DNA of 64,000 nucleotides, taken from NCBI GenBank assembly GCA_910579215.1, contig CAJTTN010000002.1, positions 1 through 64,000 of the forward strand, read 5' to 3'. The DNA is from an uncultured Anaeroplasmataceae bacterium (lineage in GTDB: Bacteria; Bacillota_I; Bacilli_A; Acholeplasmatales; Anaeroplasmataceae). A model generated the notes under the pieces. It was given only the letters and a program-made list of their open reading frames with translations, made no database searches and had not been told where the DNA came from. The first letter of the stretch is position 1, and each line of letters starts with the position of its first letter. Both the position numbers and the translations under genes were made by a program. Positions 1 to 8,767 of this stretch are shown piece after piece.

Positions 1-404
1 TCAGAAGCTATTAAAGGATTTAAAAATAATTCAATCCATGTCAAGACGAGGGAATTGTTGGGATAACGCTCCTCAAGAATCCTTCTTTGGTCATATGAAG
101 GATGAATTACATTTAAAAGAATGTCTTGACTTTGAAGAACTTAAAAATGAAATTGATGAATACATGGATTACTATAATAATTATAGATACCAGTGGAGTT
201 TAAATAAAATGACACCTGTTGAATATAGGATATACTTACTTGAAGGAGGCAAACCATTACAAAACAAAAGAATAAAAGCTGAGAGTACAGTAGTACAGTC
301 AGCTTCATTATGATTAAATTTTAATCACGAATCCCCTAGGGGATTGAACAATCCAATTAAATAATACATCTTTTTTTTATTGTGTCCTTGACTTGGGGTA
401 CTAT
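1..404 (+). mobile_element. Right end of an IS3-family (IS150-type) insertion sequence, cut by the window edge
   Basis: The stretch holds the C-terminal part of an IS3 transposase followed by about 90 bases ending in a motif near 381-400 (TGTCC-TTGACTTGGGGTAC) that resembles the terminal inverted repeat of IS150-type elements. The left end lies outside the window, so length and target duplication cannot be judged. The exact right boundary is an estimate. Confidence 0.6.
2..313 (+). CDS. IS3-family transposase OrfB, C-terminal fragment
   Basis: The reading frame is open to the window edge (it reads QKLLKDLKIIQSMSRRGN before the first ATG at 38), so this is the 3' part of a longer gene. Seen: the typical IS3 integrase-core ending, with GNCWDNAPQESFF carrying the last Glu of the DDE triad, then K-x-E-L and an N-N-Y-R-Y-Q-W-S-L-N-K-M-T-P segment. 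The family catalyses cut-and-paste or copy-out transposition and is normally made by frameshifting from OrfA into OrfB. Whether the copy is intact upstream cannot be seen here. It is followed directly by the IS end, with no other gene. Confidence 0.85.
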   Translation, partial: QKLLKDLKIIQSMSRRGNCWDNAPQESFFGHMKDELHLKECLDFEELKNEIDEYMDYYNNYRYQWSLNKMTPVEYRIYLLEGGKPLQNKRIKAESTVVQSASL

Positions 405-432
405 TTATATAGAGTTCGTAACGCTTTTTCTT

Positions 433-1266
433 TTAGCTTCTGTAAGGCTTTATAGAGCCTATGCCAGATAATTGATTTAAAATATCCATATCCTCTTTAC
501 TGATTTCAAAATCAAACACAAGATTATCCTCAATTCTTTCCTTATGCACAGATTTAGGAATTGGTAGCGTATGATTTTGATAGCAGAAGCGTAAGCATAT
601 TTTAGGAATGGTTGTGTCATATTTTAAAGCCATTTCCTTTAAGCTTTCATTTTCAAGTATTTCTCCTGTAGCGAAAGGAGAATAAGCTTCTATTAAAATC
701 TGATTTTGTTGACAATAGGTCGTTACGGCAGGCTGTGTATTTCCTATAAAATAGCGAATTTGATTGACCATAGGCTTAACTCCTGTCGCTTCTATAAGAG
801 CTTCAATATCTTTAGGATGAAAATTAGAAACACCGATTGCTTTTATTTTCCCTTCGTTATAAAGCTCAATCATCGCCTTCCAGCAGGCGATGTTTCCTTC
901 TGTACAATCCTCTCCTACATTTGTCCAAGGCCATGGGGCATGGATTAGATATAAGTCTAAATAATCCGTTTCTAAATTTTTTAAGGATTGGTTGAAATGC
1001 TCTATCGTTTCTGAATAGGTCTTTATGCTTGCAGGAAGCTTAGTTGTTATAAATAGCTCCTTTCTAGCAATAGAAGAAGCTTTAATTGCTTTTGCAACAC
1101 TGGCTTCATTGCCATAGGAATAGGCTGTATCAATATGTCTATAGCCTGCATTTAATGCCCAAAGGACGGATTGAAAGGCTTCCTCGCCATCCTTTACCTG
1201 CCAGGTGCCAAATCCTACAGCTGGTATTGAGATGCCGTTTGATAATTTAAAAGATTTATTTTTCAT
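433..1266 (-). CDS. Aldo/keto reductase (2,5-diketo-gluconate reductase / AKR5-like)
   Basis: A 277-residue NAD(P)H-dependent carbonyl reductase with the length usual for the family. Seen: GFGTWQV near the N-terminus and the catalytic tetrad Asp46 and Tyr51 (DTAYSYGNE), Lys76 (TTKL) and His109 (LIHAPWP). Further downstream are GVSNF and an IPKS cofactor-binding segment. The start codon lies inside the end of the upstream aminotransferase gene (11-bp overlap), so the two are translationally coupled on the minus strand. Members reduce small aldehydes, ketones and sugars; the physiological substrate cannot be read from the sequence. Confidence 0.9.
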   Translation of the reverse strand: MKNKSFKLSNGISIPAVGFGTWQVKDGEEAFQSVLWALNAGYRHIDTAYSYGNEASVAKAIKASSIARKELFITTKLPASIKTYSETIEHFNQSLKNLETDYLDLYLIHAPWPWTNVGEDCTEGNIACWKAMIELYNEGKIKAIGVSNFHPKDIEALIEATGVKPMVNQIRYFIGNTQPAVTTYCQQNQILIEAYSPFATGEILENESLKEMALKYDTTIPKICLRFCYQNHTLPIPKSVHKERIEDNLVFDFEISKEDMDILNQLSGIGSIKPYRS

Positions 1267-2401
1267 TTTCTAACTCCTTAAGAAATAATTCTAGACGATC
1301 ACAGGCTGTTTTTATAGTATCAAAATCTACACAATAGCTGATTCTAATAAAATCATCAGCTTCAAAACAATCTCCTGGGATAATAGCTACCTTGTATTTT
1401 TGCGCGAACCTTTTACAAAATTCAAATGAGCTTACATTATATTTTTTTATGGAAGGAAATATATAAAAGGCACCCTCTGGCTTTTCAACCTCTAATCCCA
1501 TCTGTACTAAACGCTCATAGATGTAATCTCTTCGCTTTTTATAACTTTGTACCATATCTTGGGAATCATAATCTAAGGCCTTTATCATTGCTGGCTGTAT
1601 AAATGTATTTAAAGCAACAATCATATATTGATGTATTTTTACAGCATGGGAAACAAATTCCTTATTCGCAATCATGTAGCCACATCTCCAGCCTGGCATA
1701 GCATAGGATTTGGAAAAGGATTGACAAACGATAATTCGCTCCTTTAAATCTGTATAGCGCACAAATCCTGGTTTTCTATTTTCAAAAATAATTTGGTTGT
1801 ATACATCATCACATATAACATAAATTGGTTTATCCTTTATGGCTTGGTATATCACCTCGTAGGAACTATCATTTAAAACGGATCCTGTTGGATTATTAGG
1901 GGAGGTAAGAATGATTGCCTTTGTTTTAGGAGTAATAGCGTTTATAAGTTGTTCCTTAGTAACTTGAAAATTGGTTACTGTAGTATCAATCGTAACTAAG
2001 TTTCCACCCATAAATTCTACCATTTGTCTGTACATAGGATAGGTAGGATTTAAGACGACAACCTCATCGCCCTCATTAATCATGGTAAATAATGCACTTG
2101 TTAAGGCTTCTGTAGATCCATGGGTAATGATAACCTCATCAGGAGTACAAAAATAGTTATTGACTCTCTTTTCATATTCACAAACCTTAGCTCTAACTTC
2201 CATAAAGCCTGGGGTTGGGCCATATTTGGTTTGGTGTTCATGAAGTGCCTTAATTGCTGCTTCAGTTATTTCTTCTGGTGTATAAAAATCTGGTTCACCT
2301 AAGGTAAGAATGACGTCTGCACCTACCTCCTTTGTATAGTCATTGAATTGTCTTATTTTTGAGGTTTGTACTTTTACAATTTTTTGATTATAGGGAATCA
2401 T
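1256..2401 (-). CDS. Class I/II pyridoxal-phosphate aminotransferase (AspC/PatA-like)
   Basis: A cytosolic PLP enzyme of 381 residues. Seen: GEPDF (35-39), the SPNNPTG loop (167-173), CDDVY and the cofactor lysine Lys231 in SFSKSYAMPGWR. This fold-type I group transfers amino groups between an amino acid (aspartate, alanine, aromatic or branched) and 2-oxoglutarate; the substrate is not decidable by eye. The ATG at 2401 is preceded on the minus strand by AAAGGAGAGA at good spacing and by an extended -10 promoter. It is the first gene of a two-gene operon with the aldo/keto reductase and is divergent from the ABC-F gene. Confidence 0.9.
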   Translation of the reverse strand: MIPYNQKIVKVQTSKIRQFNDYTKEVGADVILTLGEPDFYTPEEITEAAIKALHEHQTKYGPTPGFMEVRAKVCEYEKRVNNYFCTPDEVIITHGSTEALTSALFTMINEGDEVVVLNPTYPMYRQMVEFMGGNLVTIDTTVTNFQVTKEQLINAITPKTKAIILTSPNNPTGSVLNDSSYEVIYQAIKDKPIYVICDDVYNQIIFENRKPGFVRYTDLKERIIVCQSFSKSYAMPGWRCGYMIANKEFVSHAVKIHQYMIVALNTFIQPAMIKALDYDSQDMVQSYKKRRDYIYERLVQMGLEVEKPEGAFYIFPSIKKYNVSSFEFCKRFAQKYKVAIIPGDCFEADDFIRISYCVDFDTIKTACDRLELFLKELENEK

Positions 2402-2434
2402 TGAACTCTCTCCTTTTATTATAATTTTACTATC

Positions 2435-2443
2435 ATTATATCA
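2435..2443 (-). promoter_or_regulatory. Extended -10 promoter of the aminotransferase operon
   Basis: On the minus strand this reads TGATATAAT, a consensus -10 with the TGn extension, about 35 bases upstream of the ATG. No convincing -35 is present, which is acceptable for extended -10 promoters. Confidence 0.5.
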
Positions 2444-2481
2444 TAATTCATTCATTTTTTTACTACATTATTTGTATTTTA

Positions 2482-2490
2482 TGATATACT
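2482..2490 (+). promoter_or_regulatory. Extended -10 promoter of the ABC-F gene
   Basis: TGATATACT is a -10 hexamer with the TGn extension and no clear -35, about 100 bases upstream of the start at 2592. It mirrors the minus-strand promoter in the same divergent 190-bp intergenic region (2402-2591), which holds no other feature I can support. Confidence 0.4.
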
Positions 2491-2591
2491 TTTATAGAAA
2501 GATAAAAAAATATTTAGATTGTTATAAGCTTTTTAAAAGAAGCTTTATAGAAAAGTAGCTATAGATAAGGAAGTAGTGGGGTAGAGTAGAT

Positions 2592-4331
2592 ATGGTCATA
2601 AGCTTTGATAATGTTAGTTTTAAATATATAGAAAAAATGCTCCTAGACCATGTGAGCTTTTCAATTACAGATGCTGATAAAATTGGCATTGTCGGCGTAA
2701 ATGGAACAGGAAAATCGACATTGCTAAAATTGATTTTAGGTGAGGAAAAGCCAATTTCTGGTGCAATTTTGCAAAGTGGTGGGATAAGGATTAATTATTT
2801 GCCTCAAAATCCAATGTTTGAGGAGGATGTCTCCCTTTTAAATCTTGTTTTAGAGGGTAGCACAAAAGAACATCCTATAGAAGAATATGAGGCTAAATCT
2901 ATTTTGAATAAGCTAGGCTTTACAGAGTATACCTTGACTACAAAATATTTATCAGGTGGGCAGAAAAAGCGTTTGGCCTTAGCAAAGGCTCTATTAACCT
3001 ATTGTGATTTTCTTTTATTAGATGAGCCAACGAATCATTTGGATAATGAAATGATTCTATGGCTAGAAAAGTATTTAATAAAATTTAAAAAGGGTCTTTT
3101 AATGGTTACGCATGATCGTTATTTTTTACAAAGAGCTTGTACCAAAATGCTAGAATTAGATTATGGTAAGGTTTATGTATATGAAGCAAACTATGAGTTA
3201 TTTTTAAAATATAAGGCGGATCGTCTTGCCAATGAACAAAAGGCACAATCAAAATTGAAGAGTATTCTAAGGAAAGAAGCAGAATGGATGCATAGAGGAG
3301 TTGAGGCTAGACGTACTAAGAGTAAGAGCCGAATAGAACGCTTTGAACAGCTTTCAGAGATTTCCTTCCAAATTACAAAAGAAATGACATTTTCTTCTAA
3401 GGAAACCTATTTAGGTAAAACAATCATAGAAATCAAAAATGGCTCTAAATATTTTAATGATCTATGTCTATTTCAAAATTTTAATTTGTCTTTAAAAAGA
3501 AATGATATTATTGGTATTGTTGGTGACAATGGGGCTGGAAAAACAACATTATTTAAAATTTTAATTGGGGAAGAAAAACTATCAGAAGGAGAATTAAAGC
3601 TTGGCGAAACTTTAAACATAGGTTATTTTTCTCAGTCAGAGGATTGGATGAATCCCGATATACGTGTTATAGATTATATAAAAGAGGAACAAGCTATTAT
3701 AGAAACTCTAGATGGAACGATTTCTGCTTCAGAATTATTAGAAAGATTTTTATTTGATAGTGAAGCACAATACTCTAAAATTAAAATGCTTTCAGGCGGT
3801 GAAAAAAGAAGACTACAATTGGTAAAAGTTCTTATGAGAAATCCAAATGTATTGCTTTTAGACGAGCCAACAAATGATTTAGATATTTATACAATAGAAA
3901 TTCTAGAGGATTATATTCAATCCTTTAAAGGACCAGTTTTAGTAGTAAGTCATGATCGTTATTTTTTGGATAAAATTTGCAATCAGCTATTGGTTTATCA
4001 GGACCATACAATTCGTCCGTATTTACAATCCTTTAGTGAATTTTTAGAATATAATCAAAAGGAAAAAAACTCCATTGCGATTTCTAAAAAAATAAAGCCA
4101 AAGGATAATAAATTCCCTGCGAAGCTAAGAAATGAGCTAGCAAAGCTGGAGGAAAATATTAAAACCTATGAAACTCAATTGCAGAAGATAAAGGAAGAAT
4201 TGAGCCTAACAAGCACAGATTATGTAAAGCTTATGGAATTAGAAGCAGAAAAAAAAGAAATTGAATTTCAATTAGATTCAGCTATTATAAGAGTGTTAGA
4301 GCTCGAAGAAATTAAAGAAGACTATCAGTAG
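2592..4331 (+). CDS. ABC-F family ATPase, Uup/YfmR-like
   Basis: A soluble 579-residue protein with two ABC ATPase domains and no membrane segment, the hallmark of the ribosome-associated ABC-F group. Seen: first Walker A GVNGTGKST (35-43), signature LSGGQKKR, Walker B LLLDEPTNHLD; second Walker A GDNGAGKTT (about 310-318), LSGGEKRR and LLLDEPTNDLD. The linker carries WMHRGVEARRTKSKSRIERF, and a C-terminal coiled coil (about 515-575) follows; both are typical of Uup/YfmR. Known family members act at the ribosomal E site to relieve stalled translation (YfmR partly substitutes for EF-P in B. subtilis). The specific role here is inferred. It is followed closely by a flavin reductase gene. Confidence 0.88.
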   Translation: MVISFDNVSFKYIEKMLLDHVSFSITDADKIGIVGVNGTGKSTLLKLILGEEKPISGAILQSGGIRINYLPQNPMFEEDVSLLNLVLEGSTKEHPIEEYEAKSILNKLGFTEYTLTTKYLSGGQKKRLALAKALLTYCDFLLLDEPTNHLDNEMILWLEKYLIKFKKGLLMVTHDRYFLQRACTKMLELDYGKVYVYEANYELFLKYKADRLANEQKAQSKLKSILRKEAEWMHRGVEARRTKSKSRIERFEQLSEISFQITKEMTFSSKETYLGKTIIEIKNGSKYFNDLCLFQNFNLSLKRNDIIGIVGDNGAGKTTLFKILIGEEKLSEGELKLGETLNIGYFSQSEDWMNPDIRVIDYIKEEQAIIETLDGTISASELLERFLFDSEAQYSKIKMLSGGEKRRLQLVKVLMRNPNVLLLDEPTNDLDIYTIEILEDYIQSFKGPVLVVSHDRYFLDKICNQLLVYQDHTIRPYLQSFSEFLEYNQKEKNSIAISKKIKPKDNKFPAKLRNELAKLEENIKTYETQLQKIKEELSLTSTDYVKLMELEAEKKEIEFQLDSAIIRVLELEEIKEDYQ

Positions 4332-4347
4332 AGAAAGGAGAAATGAT

Positions 4348-4908
4348 ATGGCAAAACAATATTGGAAGGCGGGAAATATGCTTTATCCCTTACCAGCAGC
4401 TTTGGTTAGCGTAAGAGATCAAAATGGGAAACCAAATCTTATTACAGTGGCTTGGACAGGGACATGCTGTACGAATCCCCCTATGTTATATATCTCTGTT
4501 AGAAAAGAACGGTATTCTCATAGTATCTTACTAGACACGAAAGAATTTGTTATTAATCTTACAACAGAGGATATGACTTTTGCTACAGATTTTTGTGGTG
4601 TAACTTCTGGAAGGACTGTAGATAAGTTCAAGGAGTGTAGGCTAACTCCTATTGCCTCAAGATATGTAAATGCTCCAAGCATTGAGGAATCCCCAGTGAA
4701 TATAGAATGTCGAGTTAAAGAGGTTTTATCTTTAGGCTCACATGATATGTTTATTGCTGAGGTTTTAGGAGTAACTATTGAGGATTCTTATTTGGATGAA
4801 CAAGGAAGGTTCAACTTAGACCATGCAAAGCCTATTACCTATTCTCATGGGAAATATTACACTTTAGGAGAAACCCTAGGAAAATTTGGCTATTCCATTA
4901 AAAAATAA
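4348..4908 (+). CDS. Flavin reductase family protein (FMN-binding split barrel)
   Basis: A 186-residue protein of the flavin reductase-like/flavoredoxin family, about the usual length. Seen: the N-terminal P-A-A-L-V-S-V and the ITVAWTGTCCTNPPMLYISV segment that forms the FMN site, then FVINLTTEDM. Members bind FMN and pass electrons from NAD(P)H or another donor; the physiological partner is not evident. It starts 16 bases after the ABC-F stop behind a good GAGAAAGGAG ribosome binding site, so it may be co-transcribed with it. Nothing in the sequence suggests a shared function. Confidence 0.82.
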   Translation: MAKQYWKAGNMLYPLPAALVSVRDQNGKPNLITVAWTGTCCTNPPMLYISVRKERYSHSILLDTKEFVINLTTEDMTFATDFCGVTSGRTVDKFKECRLTPIASRYVNAPSIEESPVNIECRVKEVLSLGSHDMFIAEVLGVTIEDSYLDEQGRFNLDHAKPITYSHGKYYTLGETLGKFGYSIKK

Positions 4909-5026
4909 TCCTGATTTCTTATTGTATGTTTTGGTTTTAAAGAACATAGGATAATAGTAGAGTTTTACTAGAAAAATTAAGGAATTCATGGTATCATAAT
5001 AAAGAATGAAGAAAGGAAATACTATT

Positions 5027-6373
5027 ATGTTTCAAACAGATTATGTAAAGCGTGTTTTTGAAGATTTAAAAAAAAGAAATGAAAATGAAAAGGAATTTTT
5101 ACAAGCTGCGTTAGAGATATTAGAATCTCTAGAGTCCTATATTGTAAAACATCCTGAGATAGAAAACAATAAAATTTTGGAAAGATTTGTTGAACCAGAA
5201 CGCTTTCTTCAATTTCGTGTTTCCTGGGTTGATGATCAAGGAGAGGTACAAGTAAATCGAGGGTACCGAGTACAGTTTAATTCTAGTATAGGTCCTTATA
5301 AAGGAGGTCTTCGCTTTCATCCTAGCGTCAATGCCTCTATTATAAAATTTTTAGGCTTAGAGCAAGTATTGAAAAATTCTTTGACCTCACTACCTATGGG
5401 TGGAGGAAAGGGTGGTTCTGATTTTGATCCTAAGGGAAAGTCTGATCATGAAATCATGCGCTTTTGTCAAGCCTTTATGACGGAGCTATATCGACATATT
5501 GGCGAGGATACTGATATTCCTGCTGGGGATATTGGAGTTGGCGCTAGAGAAATTGGGTATCTATTTGGGCAATATAAAAGAATTCAAAATAAAACAGTAG
5601 GTGTCTTAACAGGAAAAGGTATCCCTTTTGGTGGATCCTTAGTACGTACAGAGGCTACAGGCTACGGCTTATGCTATTTTACTGAGGAAGCTTTGAAGAT
5701 TATGAAAAATGAATCATTCCAAAATAAAACAGTTATCATTTCAGGATCTGGCAATGTTGCAATCTATGCTTGTCAAAAGGCAAAGGAGCTAGGAGCAAAG
5801 GTAATTGCTATGAGTGATTCAAATGGCTATGTTTATGATTCAAATGGTATCCAGTTAGAGGTTGTAAAGTCTATTAAGGAAGAAAAGCGAGGAAGAATAA
5901 AGGAGTATCTTTCTTATGTTCCTACTGCAGTTTACCAAGAAGGGGCAAGTGGGATTTGGCAACTTCCTTGCGATATAGCTTTACCCTGTGCTACGCAAAA
6001 TGAACTAGATTTAGAGGCGGCAAAGGCTTTAGTGAAAAATGGCGTAATTGCAGTTTCTGAAGGTGCAAATATGCCATCGACATTAGAGGCGGCAAAATAT
6101 TTTATAGAAAAGAAAATTATCTATGGACCTGCAAAGGCTGCAAATGCAGGAGGAGTGGCCACTTCAGGCTTAGAAATGAGTCAGAATTCTCTTCGTTATA
6201 GCTGGAGCTTTGAAGAAGTGGACCAAAAGCTTAAGGATATTATGGTCCAAATCTTTCATAATATCTATAAGGTGGCTTTAGAGCTTGGAAATCCTTATGA
6301 CACCCTTTCTGGGGCAAATATTGCAGGCTTTGAAAAGGTTGCTAAGGCAATGCTTTCTTTAGGTATTTATTAA
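5027..6373 (+). CDS. gdhA: NADP-type glutamate dehydrogenase
   Basis: It interconverts 2-oxoglutarate plus ammonia and glutamate. Seen: GPYKGGLRFHPSVN, the catalytic-lysine motif LPMGGGKGGSDFDPKGKS, DIPAGDIGVGAREIGYLFGQYKR and the Rossmann segment VIISGSGNVAIYAC. From the ATG at 5027 it is 448 residues, the classic hexameric GdhA size. An in-frame ATG at 5006 also exists, but the Shine-Dalgarno AAGAAAGGA lies between the two, which favours 5027. It is a single gene; a weak TCCTC/GAGGGA hairpin with a T-rich tail follows at 6375-6400. Confidence 0.95.
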   Translation: MFQTDYVKRVFEDLKKRNENEKEFLQAALEILESLESYIVKHPEIENNKILERFVEPERFLQFRVSWVDDQGEVQVNRGYRVQFNSSIGPYKGGLRFHPSVNASIIKFLGLEQVLKNSLTSLPMGGGKGGSDFDPKGKSDHEIMRFCQAFMTELYRHIGEDTDIPAGDIGVGAREIGYLFGQYKRIQNKTVGVLTGKGIPFGGSLVRTEATGYGLCYFTEEALKIMKNESFQNKTVIISGSGNVAIYACQKAKELGAKVIAMSDSNGYVYDSNGIQLEVVKSIKEEKRGRIKEYLSYVPTAVYQEGASGIWQLPCDIALPCATQNELDLEAAKALVKNGVIAVSEGANMPSTLEAAKYFIEKKIIYGPAKAANAGGVATSGLEMSQNSLRYSWSFEEVDQKLKDIMVQIFHNIYKVALELGNPYDTLSGANIAGFEKVAKAMLSLGIY

Positions 6374-6445
6374 TTCCTCTTTTGGAGGGATTTTTCTTTT
6401 TGGGTTCCCTTTTTATGGTAAAAGGTATATAATAGATATGAGATA

Positions 6446-7273
6446 ATGGAGTTGAAAAATTTGAGTTCAGCGTTAGAAAATTGGATTGATTATAAAAAGA
6501 AAAACTTAAAAGAAATGCAAATTTTAAAAAAAGAAGTAATTAAAGATTTCATAGATTCAGTTTGGGGTGTAATTTTCCCGGGCTATAAGGATGAAATAGA
6601 AGATAAAAATACATATTTTGATTTAAAGATAAATGCTTTAAAAAAGAATTTATCCTTATTACTTCATAACATAGAACAAATTCTTAAGATTGAATTGAAT
6701 TGCGATAAGCTTGTAAAGGATTTTGTGGAAGCTCTTCCTAAATTAGATGAACTTTTATATATGGATTTAGAGGCAATCTATGAGGGAGATCCTGCAGCAA
6801 ATTCTATTTCAGAGATCATACTTTGTTATCCAGGCTTATATGCTATATGTATATATCGAGTGGCACATGAACTATCTAGACTTGAAATTCCTTTGTTGCC
6901 TAGAGCTTTAAGTGAGGAGGCCCATAGTAGAACGGGTATTGATATTCATCCTTCTGCAAATATAGGGCACCATTTCTTTATAGATCATGGGACAGGAATT
7001 GTTATTGGTGAAACTACAGAGATTGGGAATTATGTTAAGCTATATCAGGGGGTAACCCTAGGTGCATTATCTTTACAAGCTGGGCATAAATTGAAAGGCT
7101 CTAAACGACATCCGACTATATTAGATCATGTGACTATTTATTCAGAGGCTTCTATCTTTGGAGGAGATACAATTATAGGACCAAATGTCACTATAGGGAG
7201 CAGTGCATTTATTACAAAAAGTGTTCCAGAACATAGTATTGTTCATGGAGACAGCAAAAAGAAAAAACTATGA
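6446..7273 (+). CDS. Serine O-acetyltransferase (EpsC/CysE type)
   Basis: It transfers acetyl from acetyl-CoA to L-serine, the first step of cysteine synthesis. Seen: an alpha-helical N-terminal half (about 1-140), then the catalytic HSRTGIDIHP and a left-handed beta-helix of hexapeptide repeats (IGHHFFIDHGTGIVIGETTEIG, VTLGALS). At 275 residues it matches the longer EpsC-like group. The start is uncertain: ATG 6446 has a poor ribosome site, whereas TTG 6461 has TGGAG at good spacing. A -10-like TATAAT lies at 6428-6433. xylB starts 13 bases after the stop, so it heads a five-gene run into the xylose genes, an odd functional mix. No cysteine synthase gene is nearby. Confidence 0.88.
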   Translation: MELKNLSSALENWIDYKKKNLKEMQILKKEVIKDFIDSVWGVIFPGYKDEIEDKNTYFDLKINALKKNLSLLLHNIEQILKIELNCDKLVKDFVEALPKLDELLYMDLEAIYEGDPAANSISEIILCYPGLYAICIYRVAHELSRLEIPLLPRALSEEAHSRTGIDIHPSANIGHHFFIDHGTGIVIGETTEIGNYVKLYQGVTLGALSLQAGHKLKGSKRHPTILDHVTIYSEASIFGGDTIIGPNVTIGSSAFITKSVPEHSIVHGDSKKKKL

Positions 7274-7286
7274 GTAGAGGTAAATT

Positions 7287-8750
7287 ATGAAATATTATCT
7301 TGGAATTGATATTGGCACAAGTGGAACTAAAGCGGTTTGCTTTGATGAATTAGGTAAGGTACAATCCTCAAAGTCCTATGCCTACGATATGCATGTGCCA
7401 TTGCCAGGCTATGCTGAGGAAAATCCTCTAGACTGGGTATTTGCCACAAAGGAAACAATTAAAGCAATTACGAAAGAGGGCTATAAAATTTCAGGGATTG
7501 GCCTTTCTGGACAAATGCATGGTCTTGTCCTTTTAGATGCTGAGGACAAGCTATTAAGGGAAAGTATCATTTGGTGTGACAATCGAGCTGTAGAAGAAGC
7601 AGAGGATTTACGAAGAAGCTTTGGAGATGAAAGGATGAAGAATATTACGGGAAATCCAATTCTTCCTGCTTTTACACTTGCCAAGCTTTTATGGGTTAAA
7701 AAAAATGAACCCGAGATTTACCAAAGAATCGCTAAAATAATGCTACCAAAGGATTATGTTCGCTATGCTTTAACAGGAGCCTTTGTAAGTGAATATTCAG
7801 ATGCGTCTGGAATGCAAATGCTAGATATTGAAAAAAAATGCTTTTCTTCTGAAATTTTAGACTATATGGACTTATCCTTACAGCAAGTACCAAGACTAAT
7901 GGAATCCTGTGAGATTTCTGGCTATATAAAATCTTCTCTTGCGGTTGAGTTGGGTTTAGAAGAAACTTGCTTTATTGTTGGTGGTGCAGGAGACCAAGCT
8001 GCAGCTGCCATCGGCAATGGTATAATCAAGCCAGGAGATTTAAGTATAGTTTTAGGTTCTTCAGGTGTAGTATTTTCACCTATCTATAAGGAGGATCTAA
8101 AGGATAATACATTACAGGTATTTATGCATGCTGTTCCGAATACGTATCACATTATGGGAGTCACAAATGGCTGTGGCTTATCTTACAAATGGCTAAAGGA
8201 GACATTCTTTTCGCAATTGGAATATTCTGAATTGAATGCTTTGGCTGGACAAGCTTTTCCTTTAGCCAGGGGATTGATTTATTTACCCTATTTAAATGGA
8301 GAAAGAACTCCACATCTTGACCCCTATGCCTCTGGAACCTTTATAGGAATTAGACAGAATACCTCCCAAGCCGATTTTGTTAGAGCGGTATTAGAGGGTG
8401 TAGCCTTTAGCTTAAGAGATTGCTATGAATTATTACCTAAGCAGAACTATCATATTCGTATTTCTGGAGGAGGGGCAAAGGGGAAATTATGGCGTACCAT
8501 TATTGCCTCTGTTCTAAAGGAGCCTGTGGAAAGAATTGTTCAGGATGAGGGAGGCGCATTAGGTGTTGCTATCCTAGCAATGGTGGCAGATCATACATAT
8601 TCCTCTATTCAGGAGGCAACACAAAAAATTATTAGCGTTCATGATTTAACTTTACCAGAAACGCTATGGCAAGAACCATATGAAAATGGATATGAGCTAT
8701 ATAAAAACGCATATCAAAGTTTAAAGAATTACTATAAAAAAGCTTTTTAA
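7287..8750 (+). CDS. xylB: Xylulokinase
   Basis: An FGGY-family sugar kinase of 487 residues that phosphorylates D-xylulose to xylulose 5-phosphate for the pentose phosphate pathway. Seen: N-terminal LGIDIGTSGTKA (phosphate loop), GLSGQMHGLVLLD diagnostic of xylulokinases, the catalytic aspartate in GGAGDQAAAAIGNG, LVLGSSGVVFSP-like adenosine motif and ISGGGAKGKLWR near the C-terminus. It is followed after 17 bases by xylA, which makes its substrate. No xylose transporter, xylosidase or XylR repressor gene is present in the window. Confidence 0.94.
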   Translation: MKYYLGIDIGTSGTKAVCFDELGKVQSSKSYAYDMHVPLPGYAEENPLDWVFATKETIKAITKEGYKISGIGLSGQMHGLVLLDAEDKLLRESIIWCDNRAVEEAEDLRRSFGDERMKNITGNPILPAFTLAKLLWVKKNEPEIYQRIAKIMLPKDYVRYALTGAFVSEYSDASGMQMLDIEKKCFSSEILDYMDLSLQQVPRLMESCEISGYIKSSLAVELGLEETCFIVGGAGDQAAAAIGNGIIKPGDLSIVLGSSGVVFSPIYKEDLKDNTLQVFMHAVPNTYHIMGVTNGCGLSYKWLKETFFSQLEYSELNALAGQAFPLARGLIYLPYLNGERTPHLDPYASGTFIGIRQNTSQADFVRAVLEGVAFSLRDCYELLPKQNYHIRISGGGAKGKLWRTIIASVLKEPVERIVQDEGGALGVAILAMVADHTYSSIQEATQKIISVHDLTLPETLWQEPYENGYELYKNAYQSLKNYYKKAF

Positions 8751-8767
8751 AAAATAGGAGGAGAACA